Origin: Phallusia mammillata
Taxonomy: Eukaryota; Chordata; Ascidiacea; Phlebobranchia; Ascidiidae
Length of the DNA: 64,000 bases
Reading direction: 5' to 3'
Assembly: GCA_003260075.1 (NCBI GenBank)
Contig: QLIY01000094.1
Coordinates: 104,586-168,585 of the forward strand
The number at the start of each line of letters is the position of its first letter. The stretch's first letter is position 1. Positions 1-11,246 of the stretch are shown one piece after another. The notes under the pieces were generated by a model. That model did no database searches. It was not told the origin of the DNA and worked only from the letters and a program-made list of their open reading frames with translations. Made by a program: the position numbers and the translations under genes.

Positions 1-255
1 GACACATTTAACATGTCAATGATTAACATAAATATACTGTACATAAGGGCAGATACTAGCTTGTTTAGACAACCACCGACTTTCTCTCCTTCACTTGCGG
101 CATGAGATTTTTTCATTCATCAGGTTTCTCGACAAAATATATTAAACTCGAGGTGTCTTCTCTTGCCCTTACGTGTCGGCGCCCATAATGATGACCCAAA
201 ACTGTTTGTACACAACTCTAGTAAATTCAATTCACTTCATTTTTTCAGGTTGCGA

Positions 256-560
256 ACCCGAGTACAAGTTTGATCAGTTTTGTTGATACTATACTAAGAT
301 GTCAGCCAAAAACATGAACCGTTTACGATTTTTAGTTAAACAAAAAAATTACATTGCCAAACACACCTCAAATTTTTTTATTTCATGCCATGATACTTCG
401 TCCCCCCCCCCACCCGAGTACAAGTTTGATCAGTTTTGTTGATACTATACTAAGATGTCGGCCAAAAACATGAACCGTTTACGATTTTTAGTTAAACAGA
501 GATTACATTGCCAAACAGGCCTCAATTTTTTTTTATTTCATGCCATGATACTTCGGTATA
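256..560. repeat. direct duplication split by poly-C (402-411)
   Basis: The sequence beginning ACCCGAGTACAAG (256-401) is repeated after the ten-C run (412-560) with a few mismatches. The left copy stops abruptly at the run. Probable allelic copies joined by the assembly. Confidence 0.75.
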
Positions 561-656
561 TTCGATATATTTTTGTGCCGCATGTTCGCTGTTTAATTAT
601 ATTTTGAAACTTAGAGGTGTAGACGAAATAAATCATTATGTTTTGCCTCACTTTGC

Positions 657-791
657 AAAACAAATCCGTTTCGATCTTTTGCACTATGTGCACAATACGC
701 CTTTTGTTAAGCGTTATGTCCCGCCAGGCCCCATAGTTCAATAAGCCCTTAAAAACAACGTTTGAAATGATTAATGATTTTGTTGTTGCTT

Positions 792-825
<34 letters not shown>

Positions 826-917
826 AACAAATCCGTTTCGATCTTTTGCACTATGTGCACAATACGCCATTTGTTAAGCGTTATGTCCCGCCAGGCCCCA
901 CAGTTTAATATGCCCTT
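657..917. repeat. direct duplication split by poly-C (793-823)
   Basis: The sequence AAAACAAATCCGTTTCG starts both copies (657 and 824). They differ by a few bases and flank a 31-C run. Probable assembly join of two haplotypes. Confidence 0.7.
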
Positions 918-1404
918 AGTGCAGCTGGTTGTCGGGTAAAGCGTAAAAAGCTTAGTGCAGCTGGTTGTCGGGTAAAGCGTTTTTGTTCTCTATTTGCAAT
1001 ACAAAAAGGGTGCATATAAATTTGACTAATGTTTAAAACGGCCAAGAAGTGTCTCGCACCAGCACAATGTTTTCCTTTTAAGGGCTCGCGTACCGCAACC
1101 AATTTCGGATTAACTAATATTTTCGCTACAATGACGACTTAACATTGCACGTAATTTCTAACAATTCACGTGCGAATTTGTCAAAGTTTCGATTTAAATG
1201 TCATGCTACGTGCTTTAATGTTAAAGAGCTGATAGAGTAAGCGCCTTAGGTGCAGCTTTGGGTACGTTTAGTGTAATTCGAATTGGTTATGAAACTTCAA
1301 TTGAGAAACGTAACCCGAATCGAAACCCCACCGACAGACTTGGCCTCTATTTTCTAAATATTTTCGAAAATCAAAAAAATGTACTGCAAACCAGAAAGTT
1401 GGGC

Positions 1405-1412
1405 TATAAATA
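1405..1412 (+). promoter_or_regulatory. TATA box of Gla-A
   Basis: TATAAATA lies 93 bp before the start codon at 1498. A similar TATA motif lies 40-95 bp upstream of the ATG of four other genes of the cluster (7402, 9601, 11206, 14954), which supports it as a core promoter. Confidence 0.55.
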
Positions 1413-1464
1413 TGAACCCAGGTTAACTTGGAAAGCATCTTCATTGAGTTAAGCAACTCACCTT

Positions 1465-1848
1465 CTACAATTACAGAGAAATTCGTACCTTTGCAAGATG
1501 TGCAAGTTATCCCATATGTTTGCTGGGATTCTGGTCTTTGCATTATTCAGAGATACTCAAGGCTCTGATGAAGGTATATTGCTTGGTATTTTAATTGGCA
1601 CGTTTTTTTTAAGAAAATGGTTTAGGCCTACCTTTTAATGCTTATCTGATTTATCCCCCCCCCCTACAATTACAGAGAAATTCGTACCTTTGCAAGATGT
1701 GCAAGTTATCCCTTATGTTTGCTGGTGTTCTGGTCTTTGCATTATTCAGAGATACTCGAGGCTCTGATGAAGGTATATTGCTTGGTATTTTAATTGGCAT
1801 GTTTATTTAAGAAAATGGTTTACCTTTTAATGCTTATCTGATTTACCG
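1465..1848 (+). repeat. direct duplication of Gla-A exon 1 split by poly-C (1655-1664)
   Basis: Exon 1 of Gla-A with its flanks occurs twice: ATG at 1498 with donor at 1574, and ATG at 1697 with donor at 1773. Both are intact and differ by a few substitutions (for example H versus L after MCKLS). The ten-C run sits at the join, so this is more likely two alleles than two exons. Confidence 0.75.
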
Positions 1849-4800
1849 AAACGGACATATAAAAGTAAATCAATCCTAAAGGTTGCTGATTGTTTAAAGC
1901 AGTGGTTCTCAACCTTTCGTGGACCGTTGCCCCCTAAAATAACTTTTGGGCCTCATGGCCCCCTTCAAGTAACCCTGGAGGACCTGTGCCCCCACTAAAA
2001 ATGTAAATCTCGTCTCGTGCTGGAATTCGGTACCAATTTTGAATGTCACGTTTAGGTGGAAAATAACGAACTTTTGTAAATTGTTATACGTTAAATACGA
2101 CCTCTTTTATAATAAACTTGCTCAAAAAGTTAAAAGGAAAAATTAACGCCTTTCAAAAATTGTTTTATTGGCGCATGGCAGCACTTGCCAAAACGATTTA
2201 ATTTGTCATTTTAAATTCTAAATCTCATGTATTAACACGTATTCTTGGAAAACCATAACTCTTGTAGGAGCATGAATTTAAATGATCGCAACCACTAAAT
2301 AAGTTTGATAAACGCAAAAGTTATCTGTTTTAGTGTTTGTTGAAAAACGAGAGGCATCCAGGTTTCTCGTGAGAAGCAGAAGAAGTTTGTACGAAGAATG
2401 TTACGGGGAAGTTTGCGACTTTGAGGAAGTGAGAGAAAGCCTCGGATCCGGGACAAATGGGGTAAATTTCCGTTTTTTGTTTTGTTATTAAAGACAATAC
2501 GTTTAATTGATTCGCCCATCTGTACTATTTTTTTCAATTGAATTATAGTTTTGCAAGTAACCGGATAAAAGTACACACCATATAAGGTCCCATCAGTGCA
2601 ACTGATATTATCGGTAACCATAGGCCTATAGGCAGGGTTGCCATACCGTCCTTACTTCTAAGATTTGTCCTTATTTTGACGGGGTGTGTCTTAGAAAACT
2701 TCATTGTCCTTATTTCTAAGAAATGTCCTTATTTTTGACTGTAGTCCTTATTTTGTCTTATTTTCAACAATTACTGTAGTCAAATCCCTGCTACAGGGAA
2801 AAGTAAACCTAGACCTGAGCTGTCGTGAGATGCACTTAGTATTTTCTACGAACAGTTGCTGGAACAAATTGTTTCTAGCCAAAATATTGCAAATATTATG
2901 TCATGGCTCGTATAAAAGCAAAGATTTGTTCAAAAATGTTTGTTTCGTTTCGCCTAAAAATTTAATTTTTTGGTTGTCCTTATTTTTGGTTTCAAGTCGT
3001 TGGCAACCCTGCCTATAGGTCAAAACATTGTGCACTATCTGCTTACTTATCATTTATTGGTTTTGATGCTTAATAATGCTGATTTTCTTTTCAGCTTAAT
3101 TACTGGAGAAAATTGAAAGGTAAGTTACAAACGTTTTAGACACGAAACAGTTTAAAACATAAACGCACAAGTCGACCCCGATCCTACGAAAATAAAAATA
3201 ATATGTGCGACCGTTTTGGTTAAATGTTAGGCCACTTGTTTTCTGAGAAACACGCAATTTCACAGAAAAGCAAATAATTGAATAGTTGTTTTTTGAATGT
3301 TTGGTAAGTTTAAAAATAAATTTGTGTAATATACAAACTGCCATTTTGCATTCCACTGTGTTTGAGCTATTTCGTTTGATAATTTTCACGTATTGTTTAA
3401 TCTGCGCAAATGTATGTGCAAAGTTTTCCTTTGGCAAGAGCGGGTTATATGCGCACATCCACAACAATACAATGTTTTTTTAACGTTTCTAAATCTCTGA
3501 ATTTAGTTCTTTCTTAAGTTATATGTTGTGTGTATCCATCTGCTTTCATTTTCAAATTTAATTTTGGCTGTTTTCAGACCAGTGCGATTTCTACAAACCG
3601 TGCAATCCCTCCGGTATTGTCTCCAAATGTGAAAATAAGTGGGATGGCTACACGTGCAAGTGCAAGAGTGGATACGGTGGAAAAAATTGCAACGGTAAAT
3701 CATTGTAGTTAAAAACCTGTAAAAAACCCTTAACATTTGCAACAAAGAAGTTTTTTGTTGATGCAACCACTGCGTCAAAGCCCTGCCTTAATAATTCCCG
3801 TTTTATGTTTACAGGCATGTTATACTTTTTTGCTCACAGACACTTAACAACGCCTTGGTTAATAAAAAAGATACATAAGCTATTTCTGCCAGGCACAATA
3901 TCAAGTTTGTAGAGCTCTTCAGGCAAATGTAATTTTTTCCTTTGTTTCTCGTGCACTGTACTAGTCGCATTCAGTGTTATTTACCGTGATGGAGACGACC
4001 TGTATAGGACGTCGAAACGTCGGAATAAAATTACATTTGTCAGAAGAGCTCTACAAACTTGAAAAAAGAGATACATTTATTACCGTTCGTCGATAGACAA
4101 GATAATATGTATTCCCTTGTTATTTTATCTGTAGATATCAACGAGTGTACGACGAAAAACTGTGGCCGCGGACAATGTGTGAATACCCAGGGTTCATATT
4201 ACTGCTCTTGTAACAAAGGCTGGTCTGGATCGAGTTGCAACGCAGGTAAAAATGCATTTATACACACACAAAATATCCGTGAGAAGTGTATTAGGTCAGA
4301 GTGGTCCAAACCATGGTCTGCATGCGGCCCGCCGGCGGCACTTGTGTGGTCTGCTAACACTTTATGTATGCAGTTATCGAGTGAATACAGCTGTCATAGC
4401 CCTGAATAAGACTCAATCATTAAACTGCAGGTCAATAAGTATCTATTGTGAGGCGACAAGGTCTTTTCGTTCCGCGTGCCGATAAAAACGCCTTGAATTT
4501 TGGTAATATTTTGTTGTCAAAGCATGAACTCGATCAGACAGTCCCACAATTTCTAAAACATTTGTTCTTTTATAACCGTTTTTCGAACATTACGGCTGGG
4601 TTTTGTCAGGTGGACAGCTATGCCCTGTTCGAACAGTTTACACACCAAACGCTAAACATTTCTGCCTAAAATATATGTCTGTTCATTTGCAGATGTAAAC
4701 GAATGCACACATTCGCCCTGTCTTCACGGCAAATGCACAAACACACAGGGATCATTTTCGTGTTCGTGTTATACTGGTTGGACGGGAGCCCGATGTAATC

Positions 4801-6585
4801 AGGGTGAGTATTATTTTTTTATGTAAGAAGCACTTGCAATTTATTGAGGGAAAACGTTTTTGGGGGGGGGGAAGGAGCCCGATGTAATCAGGGTGAGTAT
4901 TATTTTTTTTATGTAAGAAGCACTTGCAATTTATTGAGGGAAAACGTTTTTGCAAAATATTCCGATCTTCCACTGTTAACTTTTATCTAAAATTACGTTT
5001 TTTATCTGACATTTCAAATTTAAAATCAGTTCTTAAGTACACAAGATAAGGACTTAAATAGTAGCGTTAATAAAACCAAAATTGCCAACGTCTGTTTAAT
5101 AAAATAAATACGTTCTATTCTACATCGCTGGCAATTTGATTTTTATAAAAATCAATTCTGTTTTTAAAACTTTGAAACTTTCTTACTTTAGATGTGAACG
5201 AATGTACTGCTTCCAAATGCAACAATGGCAAGTGTATCAACACTTATGGAACTTTCCACTGTTCGTGCAATGTTGGTTGGAAGGGTGCCAGGTGTAACGA
5301 AGGTGAGACAAAACTCGGTCTTTCTTAATAACTTTAAAAGACCACCACATACATCATCATGTCAGCTGGTGGCTTTAATAGCAATCGTTGAAAGAGTTGG
5401 GGCACAGTTAATGAAAAATAATCAAAAGGTTTAAACCAGGGGTCGGCAACCTTTTATGCGACGCGTGCCAAATTGCTTGTTATTTCCATGTGTTAATGAC
5501 CTCGCGTGCCAACGTTTTTCTGAATAATAGTGGTTCGTGCCAGCAGATATCAATAATAAAGAGAAACGAGAGCGTTTTGNACGAGAGTGTTTTGTGCGTG
5601 TAAGACTGGATTTTAGGACATTGGTATGATAAAAACTGTAAACACGCAGTGTAACAGGTTAAACTGTTACTTCAATTTGACACGCAAATCGGTTGGCGTG
5701 CCATGCAAAACCACCTCGCGTGCCAACCTTGGCACGCGTGCAGGGGTTGCCAACCCCTGGTTTAAACAATGAACAAAAAAATAAAAGTTTAGTCGTGTAG
5801 TGCTGGATTAGTTTAATAGTTATTCTGTCTTCAAGTCTTTAATGGTTTAAAATTTAATATGTCTTTTCGTTCCAGATATCAACGAATGCACATACATCAA
5901 CTGTAACAACGGAACTTGTGTTAATACGCCGGGTTCATACGAATGTCGCTGTCAAAAAGACTACAGTGGTGCGAGGTGCAACGTCGGTGAGTGAATCAGC
6001 TAATACCGCAGGCTTATGTGGTGGTTGAAGCAGCTTTAAGCATTCTCGATGTGGTTTCAGATATTTCGGGATGCGGTATAAGCAAATGGTGCAAGAACGG
6101 AACTTGTGATAGACTTGGTCTACAAATGTGCAAATGCAACAGATTGTATACGGAAGACCAATGCAATTTCTGTAAGATTTTTTGACACATTTTTCTATTT
6201 GTCGACATAAACAAGCAACTAAATATTTCGTACACGTGGAATACCACATGACTTCTTAACCTCTGTACTTAACATCCATTAATAAATTACAGTCATTTTC
6301 CTGTTTGTCAAGTGTGAATGATTAATTTTTTTTAACACTGAATAAAATTGCTGTTTTTTTTGCAGTTAATGAACGTGGAATTCTATGGCAAATTCTATAA
6401 GCTGGTTCGTTTTTTTACAGTTCTTGTTTTTATTTGTTTTGTTTTTTTGTTTCATTTTTTTTTCTTCTAAACACAAAACTTCAGGACTTTAAGTACGTAA
6501 CGTTTACATGTGATCAATTTGTTTTACAGATATGCTTTTCATCAACCCAGAGACAATAGAAGCTGACATTGTTTCCGTGCCATAA
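1498..6585 (+). CDS. Gla-A: secreted Gla-domain protein with six EGF modules
   Basis: Predicted secreted vitamin-K-dependent-type protein. Exons: 1498-1573 (or copy 1697-1772) signal peptide [17 protein letters not shown]; 2334-2461 propeptide [16 protein letters not shown] then Gla domain with [15 protein letters not shown]; 3095-3119, a 25-bp exon encoding the aromatic stack LNYWRKLK; then six EGF exons at 3578-3694, 4135-4245, 4693-4803, 5192-5302, 5876-5986 and 6061-6171, the last five each exactly 111 bp. Modules 2-5 carry D-I/V-N-E-C, typical of calcium-binding EGF. Splice phases agree throughout (1-0-1-1...). Two 3' exons fit: 6366-6400 (311 aa in total) or 6530-6585 (318 aa), the latter followed by AATAAA at 6610. 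The domain order resembles Gas6/protein S without LamG domains. In this family Glu residues are gamma-carboxylated to bind calcium and membranes; that activity is inferred. Intron 2 holds a hAT-like element. Confidence 0.88.
1896..2030 (+). mobile_element. hAT-like terminal sequence, partial
   Basis: CAGTGGTTCTCAACCTTTCG is a typical hAT-type terminus. No matching inverted end is visible nearby, so this is probably a truncated element in intron 1 of Gla-A. The right boundary is approximate. Confidence 0.4.
2633..3011. mobile_element. non-autonomous hAT-like element (family CAGGGTTGCCA)
   Basis: Terminal inverted repeats CAGGGTTGCCA and TGGCAACCCTG are flanked by the perfect 8-bp target duplication CCTATAGG (2625-2632 and 3012-3019). 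The body repeats TTGTCCTTATTT motifs. A second copy lies in reverse orientation at 47855-48204. It sits in the Gla-A intron between the Gla and aromatic-stack exons. Confidence 0.85.
4786..4952 (+). repeat. direct duplication split by poly-G (4862-4871)
   Basis: The end of EGF exon 3 of Gla-A, its donor and the following intron sequence are repeated after the run with an extra copy of the donor. Probable assembly duplication. Confidence 0.75.
5437..5759. mobile_element. non-autonomous hAT-like element
   Basis: Termini CAGGGGTCGGCAACC and GGTTGCCAACCCCTG are flanked by the perfect 8-bp duplication GTTTAAAC (5429-5436 and 5760-5767). There is no transposase frame. One ambiguous base (N) is at 5580. 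It is located in the intron between EGF exons 4 and 5 of Gla-A. Confidence 0.88.
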
Positions 6586-7401
6586 AATACATGCTGTGTT
6601 TCTATAAACAATAAAACAAAACAAAAATTTGTGGAATGTATGTCCTACAGTCAAGTTTGCACACACATTGCAGGGCCATAGTAACTCTAAAGGTAATAGG
6701 AGAAACGGTTTTCTGTTAATAGCAATTCTTTGAAAACCAACTCACAGCGCAAGTTAATAAATAAACAGTTTGTTTCGATTAAGAATGATAAGTAATTTTT
6801 TAAAGAACAGAGGCCCATAAGTAAACTGCAGACAGTGCTTAAACTATTTCGAATTACAAGGTCTTATCAGTGCCGCTGGGTGACAAGGGGGGGGGGGAGT
6901 AACAGGTTAAAAACCATGCCTCACCTAAATTGTTCGATTCCACAATTGAGATTAAACTTTGTAATGATGTAAAGGTCCACACGTTTTATGAACAAGAAAA
7001 ATTGTGCAGCACGATTATTTGACTAGGTGGCTAACAGGTTATAATTATACAATTTAGTCATTTATGAAACAAATACAATGGCTTTTACTATTGTTAAAGC
7101 GTAAAGGTAAACTGCTTCAGGCAAGTGCTACGTGTTCGTAATGTAAATGACGCATATCTCGTTGGGCCCTTGTTAATTAAACTATTAGGGGGGGGGGGAA
7201 ATTATACAATTTAGTCATTTATGAAACAATTTCAATGGCTTTTACTATCGTTAAAGCGTAAAGGTAAACTGCTTCAGGCAAGTGCTACGTGTTCGTGATG
7301 TAAATGACGCATATCTCGTTGGGCCCTTGTTAATTAAACTATTAGGAAAAAACGCGCCTACGTTTTGGAAAGCTGGATTTTAAAGCGGTTTTGGCACAGA
7401 A
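6586..7401. other. spacer between Gla-A and Gla-B
   Basis: Contains the Gla-A poly(A) signal AATAAA (6610-6615), a 12-G run at 6886-6897 without an obvious duplication, and the direct duplication 7043-7346. No coding exon is seen. Confidence 0.6.
7043..7346 (+). repeat. direct duplication split by poly-G (7188-7198)
   Basis: About 148 bp (7043-7187) recurs after the run (7199-7346) with only a few mismatches. It lies just upstream of the Gla-B promoter, so the true promoter-proximal distance is uncertain. Confidence 0.8.
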
Positions 7402-7409
7402 TATAAAAG
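7402..7409 (+). promoter_or_regulatory. TATA box of Gla-B
   Basis: TATAAAAG lies 42 bp before the ATG at 7444, so the 5' leader would be very short. Confidence 0.5.
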
Positions 7410-7443
7410 AAAGCTCACTAACAAAAAGAATAAAGAAACATTG

Positions 7444-8228
7444 ATGTCGAATATGTCTCAATTGACGATAATACTCGCTTTTGTTCTAGTCTTTACAGCA
7501 GTTAGCACGGTCAACGATGTCTGCGGAGGTACGTTGAATTTTGTTTACAGTGTCCATAATAATTCATTTGCAAATCTGGCGTTGCCTCAGCAAAACTATT
7601 TCCAATTTTGTATTTACTTACCTTCTATTTGTGATTTTGATTTGATTTTTTAAAAGTGTTTTTTAATTTGGTAATTTTGCATGCATTTTTGCACATTTTA
7701 ATAAAATAATAATTTATGACTTTAATGTATGCCTCTGCAGCAGTGTTCATCAACAAGGAAGATGCTTCTAAATTTCTGGCGCGCAGTAAGCGTAGCCTTT
7801 GGGAAGAGTGTGTAGTAGAAGGATGCACAATGGAAGAGGTCTGGGAATACATTCCCGAGAGTGATCAAGCGACAATAATGTTGCAGGTAGCTTTTATAAG
7901 TTGGCTCTTTCAAATTAACAAAACCTGCTGTAGTTATTCAACGCTGATTTTGAAACAAAAGCATGGTATTGTACCGTGCCTTGATTATGTCAAACCAGAT
8001 AACGTGACTTAAATGCAGTGGCGGCTCGTGTACAGGCATTGTGGAGCTGCAGCATCTCCTATTATAATTTTAGGTTGACGATAATATTTATTAAAGAGTT
8101 CATTTCATTTATTTTAACAGGGCACATCGACATTACCGAAAAATAATGTAGGACTACTAAAGGGAGACCTCGCAGTAGAAACGGTTTGCAAATTACCGAC
8201 GGATGGCGTAAAGAGCGACGTTATTTAA
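7444..8228 (+). CDS. Gla-B: short secreted Gla-domain protein, 3' end uncertain
   Basis: Exon 1 (7444-7528) encodes a signal peptide with core LTIILAFVLVFTAVS and a phase-1 donor. Exon 2 (7744-7886) encodes the propeptide VFINKEDASKFLARSKR and a Gla domain with WEECVVEGCTMEEVWEY, ending in phase 0 at a GTAGCT donor. These two exons are homologous to those of Gla-A. No 25-bp aromatic exon or EGF exon follows. A possible last exon starts at 8121 and reads to a stop at 8226-8228, but its second half is a dispersed repeat (the SINE-like ...TTTGCAAATTACC... motif), so it may be spurious. Other options are read-through of the donor to a stop at about 8012, or splicing onto downstream EGF exons of Gla-F. 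The Gla domain is secure; the full protein is not. Confidence 0.75.
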
Positions 8229-8323
8229 AGAGAATGGGATAGGTTTCGGGACTAAATTTAACATATAGAACATGAACAGGGTTTTTACGTTGATTTTATT
8301 GTTATTATTTATTATAAAGGCCT

Positions 8324-8627
8324 AAACCAAATTTTACTGTCCTAACCGTGAGCATTTTTTATGCCATCTGCATTTAAAATATTTGCTTACGCCACCTACC
8401 GGAAGTTATGAAAACGGGGTACTCTGAGTTCTTACTTTAGTAACTCCCAAAAATGGAGCATAAGCGAGGGGGGGGGGAGCCCAAACCAAATTTTACAGTC
8501 CTAACCGTGAGCATTTTTTATGCCAAATGCATTTAAAATATTTGCTTACGCCACCTACCCGAAGTTATGAAAACGGGCTACTCTGAGTTCTTACTTTAGT
8601 AACTCCCAAAAATGGAGCATAAGCGAC
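8324..8627 (+). repeat. direct duplication split by poly-G (8468-8477)
   Basis: Both copies begin AAACCAAATTTTAC and end at GGAGCATAAGCGA, with a few substitutions. The left copy stops at the G run. Probable allelic assembly duplication. Confidence 0.8.
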
Positions 8628-9600
8628 GTCGCTCCATGAGTATATAAAAGAACAAGGGAGAGAACATTGTCGCTCTAACAAAGCCCTAGTACTGTTCAGG
8701 ACACAGGGCCAAACTAAAAATGTTTAGGCGCACATTTAAACAAGCGAACTTAATGTATTATTGAGGTTATAGTAAGTGAAAAAAAAATATTTTGTGAATG
8801 TGTTAGGTTTCTGAATAAATTTGTGTCAAAGGGTTTACCTTTTTCTAAACCTCCCCATGCATCAAGCGGTGCCAATACTAACACCATTTATTGTTTACTT
8901 GTTTACCTTTGAACCTAGCATAAAAATTGGAAATTCTACCTTCCCCATAACTCACGTCAGCCGCACATTTAGCTAATTTTCGATAGCTGCCGCGCAAAAA
9001 GAGCAAAAGATCCTTTCAGCATCTCCCAAAAACTTTTTATACGTACGTGAACTACTTGTATGTGTTTTATAAAATAGCCATTAGTCAAGCGGTAGCGCAT
9101 AGTTGTAAATACCAAAGCGAAAAAATGCTATCCCATTCGATTTCTCCCGTTTCCTATGGGTACATTATGCTACAGAAAACGTTGCAGTAATATTTAAGCA
9201 TCGACATAACATACGAATCCGTTTGATCCCATTCCATCGCAAACAAACAAAACTGCATTTACGCACAAAACTTCGAAACCGCGTTTTGTACCGAACGTTT
9301 CAAAAAAAGACATAAATTCTCGACTCAGTTTGCGTTAGACGTCGCCATCAGCGGTCTCTCACGCTTGCCACAGGGACTTTTGAAAAGTTATATTTTTGAC
9401 TGAACGTGTTTGCCGTTAAAATATTTTTAACCAAAGCAGCATTTGCCACTGCACCTCCCGGCTACAAGTAGAGTGTTTTCTACATAGCAGCAATGTAGTT
9501 TCCGCAAACAAGTATATGCAAATAAATCTTAAAGTCTCCTGATTTTTTTTAAATAGGAGCTGCAGCATCACGTTCAAAACTTTTAATGCTGTTGCAAGTC
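8628..9600. other. spacer between Gla-B and Gla-C
   Basis: No coding exon is seen. A weak tRNA-like A-box (AGTCAAGCGGTAGCGC, about 9083) suggests an old SINE. Otherwise unremarkable AT-rich sequence. Confidence 0.5.
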
Positions 9601-9607
9601 TATAAAT
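9601..9607 (+). promoter_or_regulatory. TATA box of Gla-C
   Basis: TATAAAT lies 71 bp before the ATG at 9672. The region between resembles the corresponding stretch before Gla-E (shared GACTTSAAGATGAA at the start codon), indicating duplicated promoters. Confidence 0.5.
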
Positions 9608-9671
9608 TCAAGATGACAATATTAGTCGTCGTATTTGTCGGACGAGCTGAAAGTTTGAAACCGACTTGAAG

Positions 9672-10188
9672 ATGAACAGGTTGTCTTTGTTATTCGCTTG
9701 TATTTTAGCCTTTGCTGCTGTGATTGAAATTGCCTGGGCAAACGAAGGTATGGTAACAAACTAAAAATGTTTTTTGTACTAGAAATGTACAAGATCTCTA
9801 TCTGTTAAATGTCTATGTATGGAAATGTTCAACGCTGCCCAAATACAACGAAAGCTGTAGTAACCAGTGGTGGTACAACATTTGGCTCTCCATTGCGCTT
9901 TACCGTTGTGCAAGTATTTCCGCGGCTTGGTAATTATTTTAGTGCTATTGTGTGGCTATGTTTTCTTTCACCAAGCAAAATAAGCTCAATTCGATTATTT
10001 CATCATTCACTATTGTAACTTATATTGAGAATTTTAAATCAAAATTTACATAGTTTTTAACCACTTTCTTTATAGCGTTGTTGAACCAAGAAGACGCTTC
10101 GAAATTTCTTGGCAAACGCGATGGGTTGGGGGGCTGGGAATGGTTTTGGGAATTGTTTCCTGAAAACAGGGGTGGAGGAGAACCATAA
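9672..10188 (+). CDS. Gla-C: 62-aa secreted peptide precursor, Gla domain lost
   Basis: Exon 1 (9672-9747) encodes the signal peptide MNRLSLLFACILAFAAV...AWA. Exon 2 (10076-10188, phase 1) encodes ALLNQEDASKFLGKR, a shortened version of the cluster's gamma-carboxylation propeptide, and then a 22-residue tail with WEWFWELFPENRGGG before the stop. The tail has no cysteine, so no Gla domain remains, yet its helix motif W-E-x-x-P-E aligns with VWEYIPE of Gla-B. Compared with its neighbours the propeptide lacks two residues before KR and has Leu in place of the usual Phe near its start. Cleavage after KR would release a Trp-rich acidic peptide. A donor (GTAAAAG, 10191) directly follows the stop, and AATAAA lies at 10408, so the last intron is in the 3' UTR. 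No known peptide family is recognised. Confidence 0.72.
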
Positions 10189-11205
10189 AGGTAAAAGTCA
10201 AACATGTGCCTACTAATATTTTTCTGTACCATATTTTAACTGATTTAAAACTAATCTTTGCAAATTTCGGTGTATTTTTGAATTTGGTTAATAATATTTA
10301 AGATTTATCCAAATGTAGTAAACAACAAAACATCTCTGTTTTTTAGGTTACAATTAATCAGAGCGGACAGGACCATTTTACGTGCCCCTGCGTGGTGAAA
10401 ATTAACAAATAAAAAAATGTAACCAAATGTTGTGATTTTGTAAGTTATTATGTTACGCAGAATCTGATTTGCGATCAAACAGCGTGTCACAATAAAAGAA
10501 GCTAAATGCCCAGGAATAGACATTATTCACATTTCAACTTTATTAAACTCCTCTGACAATTGCACTTTTACACAACGTCTGGACGTCCTATACATGTCGC
10601 CTTCATTAGGGTAAATAACACCAAATGCACACAGCATAGTGCATGATAAACAAAGAGAAAAACAATTAAACGCAAGTACGTCACAACACATAAAAGGCCT
10701 TGCGCGATAACGAATGTTTGAGCCTCTAACCTTTGAGCAGGTGCCTGTAACTCGCTGAAAACATAACGTTTGTTTTGACGCTTTGATAAAAATTTTCATG
10801 TTTTTAGTAGCAAATGCCCTCGCCTATCCTCAGTAATAGTTTAGCAAATAAGCACAGCAACTGTTGGTAATTGTTATCAAATCGAATGGCAAACGCACAA
10901 GATTTATCGCATGTTTGCATGAAAAACAGAGTATATCATACATGGGACTTTAGGGCGCTCAACGAAGTAAAGAAATTGACTGTAGTTTGTATGTAGAATT
11001 TTTTCATCAAAACAAATCAAAAAGTATTTTCTGTGGGTGTGGAAATTACCTGACGTACGCAATGATTCACTTATTGATTTCGCACTTCTTGAACTTCCAT
11101 TTCCGAAAAGCAAGACCTTTTAAAATACCAAACAACACATGAATAATCAGACAACTCAACAATTTTAAACTCTAAATCACCACTGTAAGCCATAGTATAA
11201 AGAAG
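10189..11205. other. 3' UTR of Gla-C and spacer
   Basis: Probable 3' UTR exon from about 10349 (after TTTTTAG) to the poly(A) signal at 10408-10413. The rest shows no coding exon. Confidence 0.45.
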
Positions 11206-11213
11206 AGCGTAAT
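11206..11213 (+). promoter_or_regulatory. TATA box of Gla-D
   Basis: TATAAAGA lies 41 bp before the ATG at 11247. Confidence 0.45.
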
Positions 11214-11246
11214 TGCAACAAGAACATTCATTCACTTGTCTTCGAG

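Larger units (their letters stand above)
1..1404. other. intergenic, repeat-rich, no gene recognised
   Basis: No coding exon is recognisable. The stretch holds two direct duplications around poly-C runs (256-560 and 657-917) and a 36-bp-period tandem duplication at about 916-980 with the unit start TTAGTGCAGCTGGTTGTCGG. The glycine-rich open frame on the minus strand at 538-870 is simply the poly-C run read in reverse. Confidence 0.6.

Noticed and set aside
538-870. Glycine-rich minus-strand frame
   Set aside because: The glycine tract is the poly-C run at 793-823; the rest has no domain and is inside a duplicated spacer.
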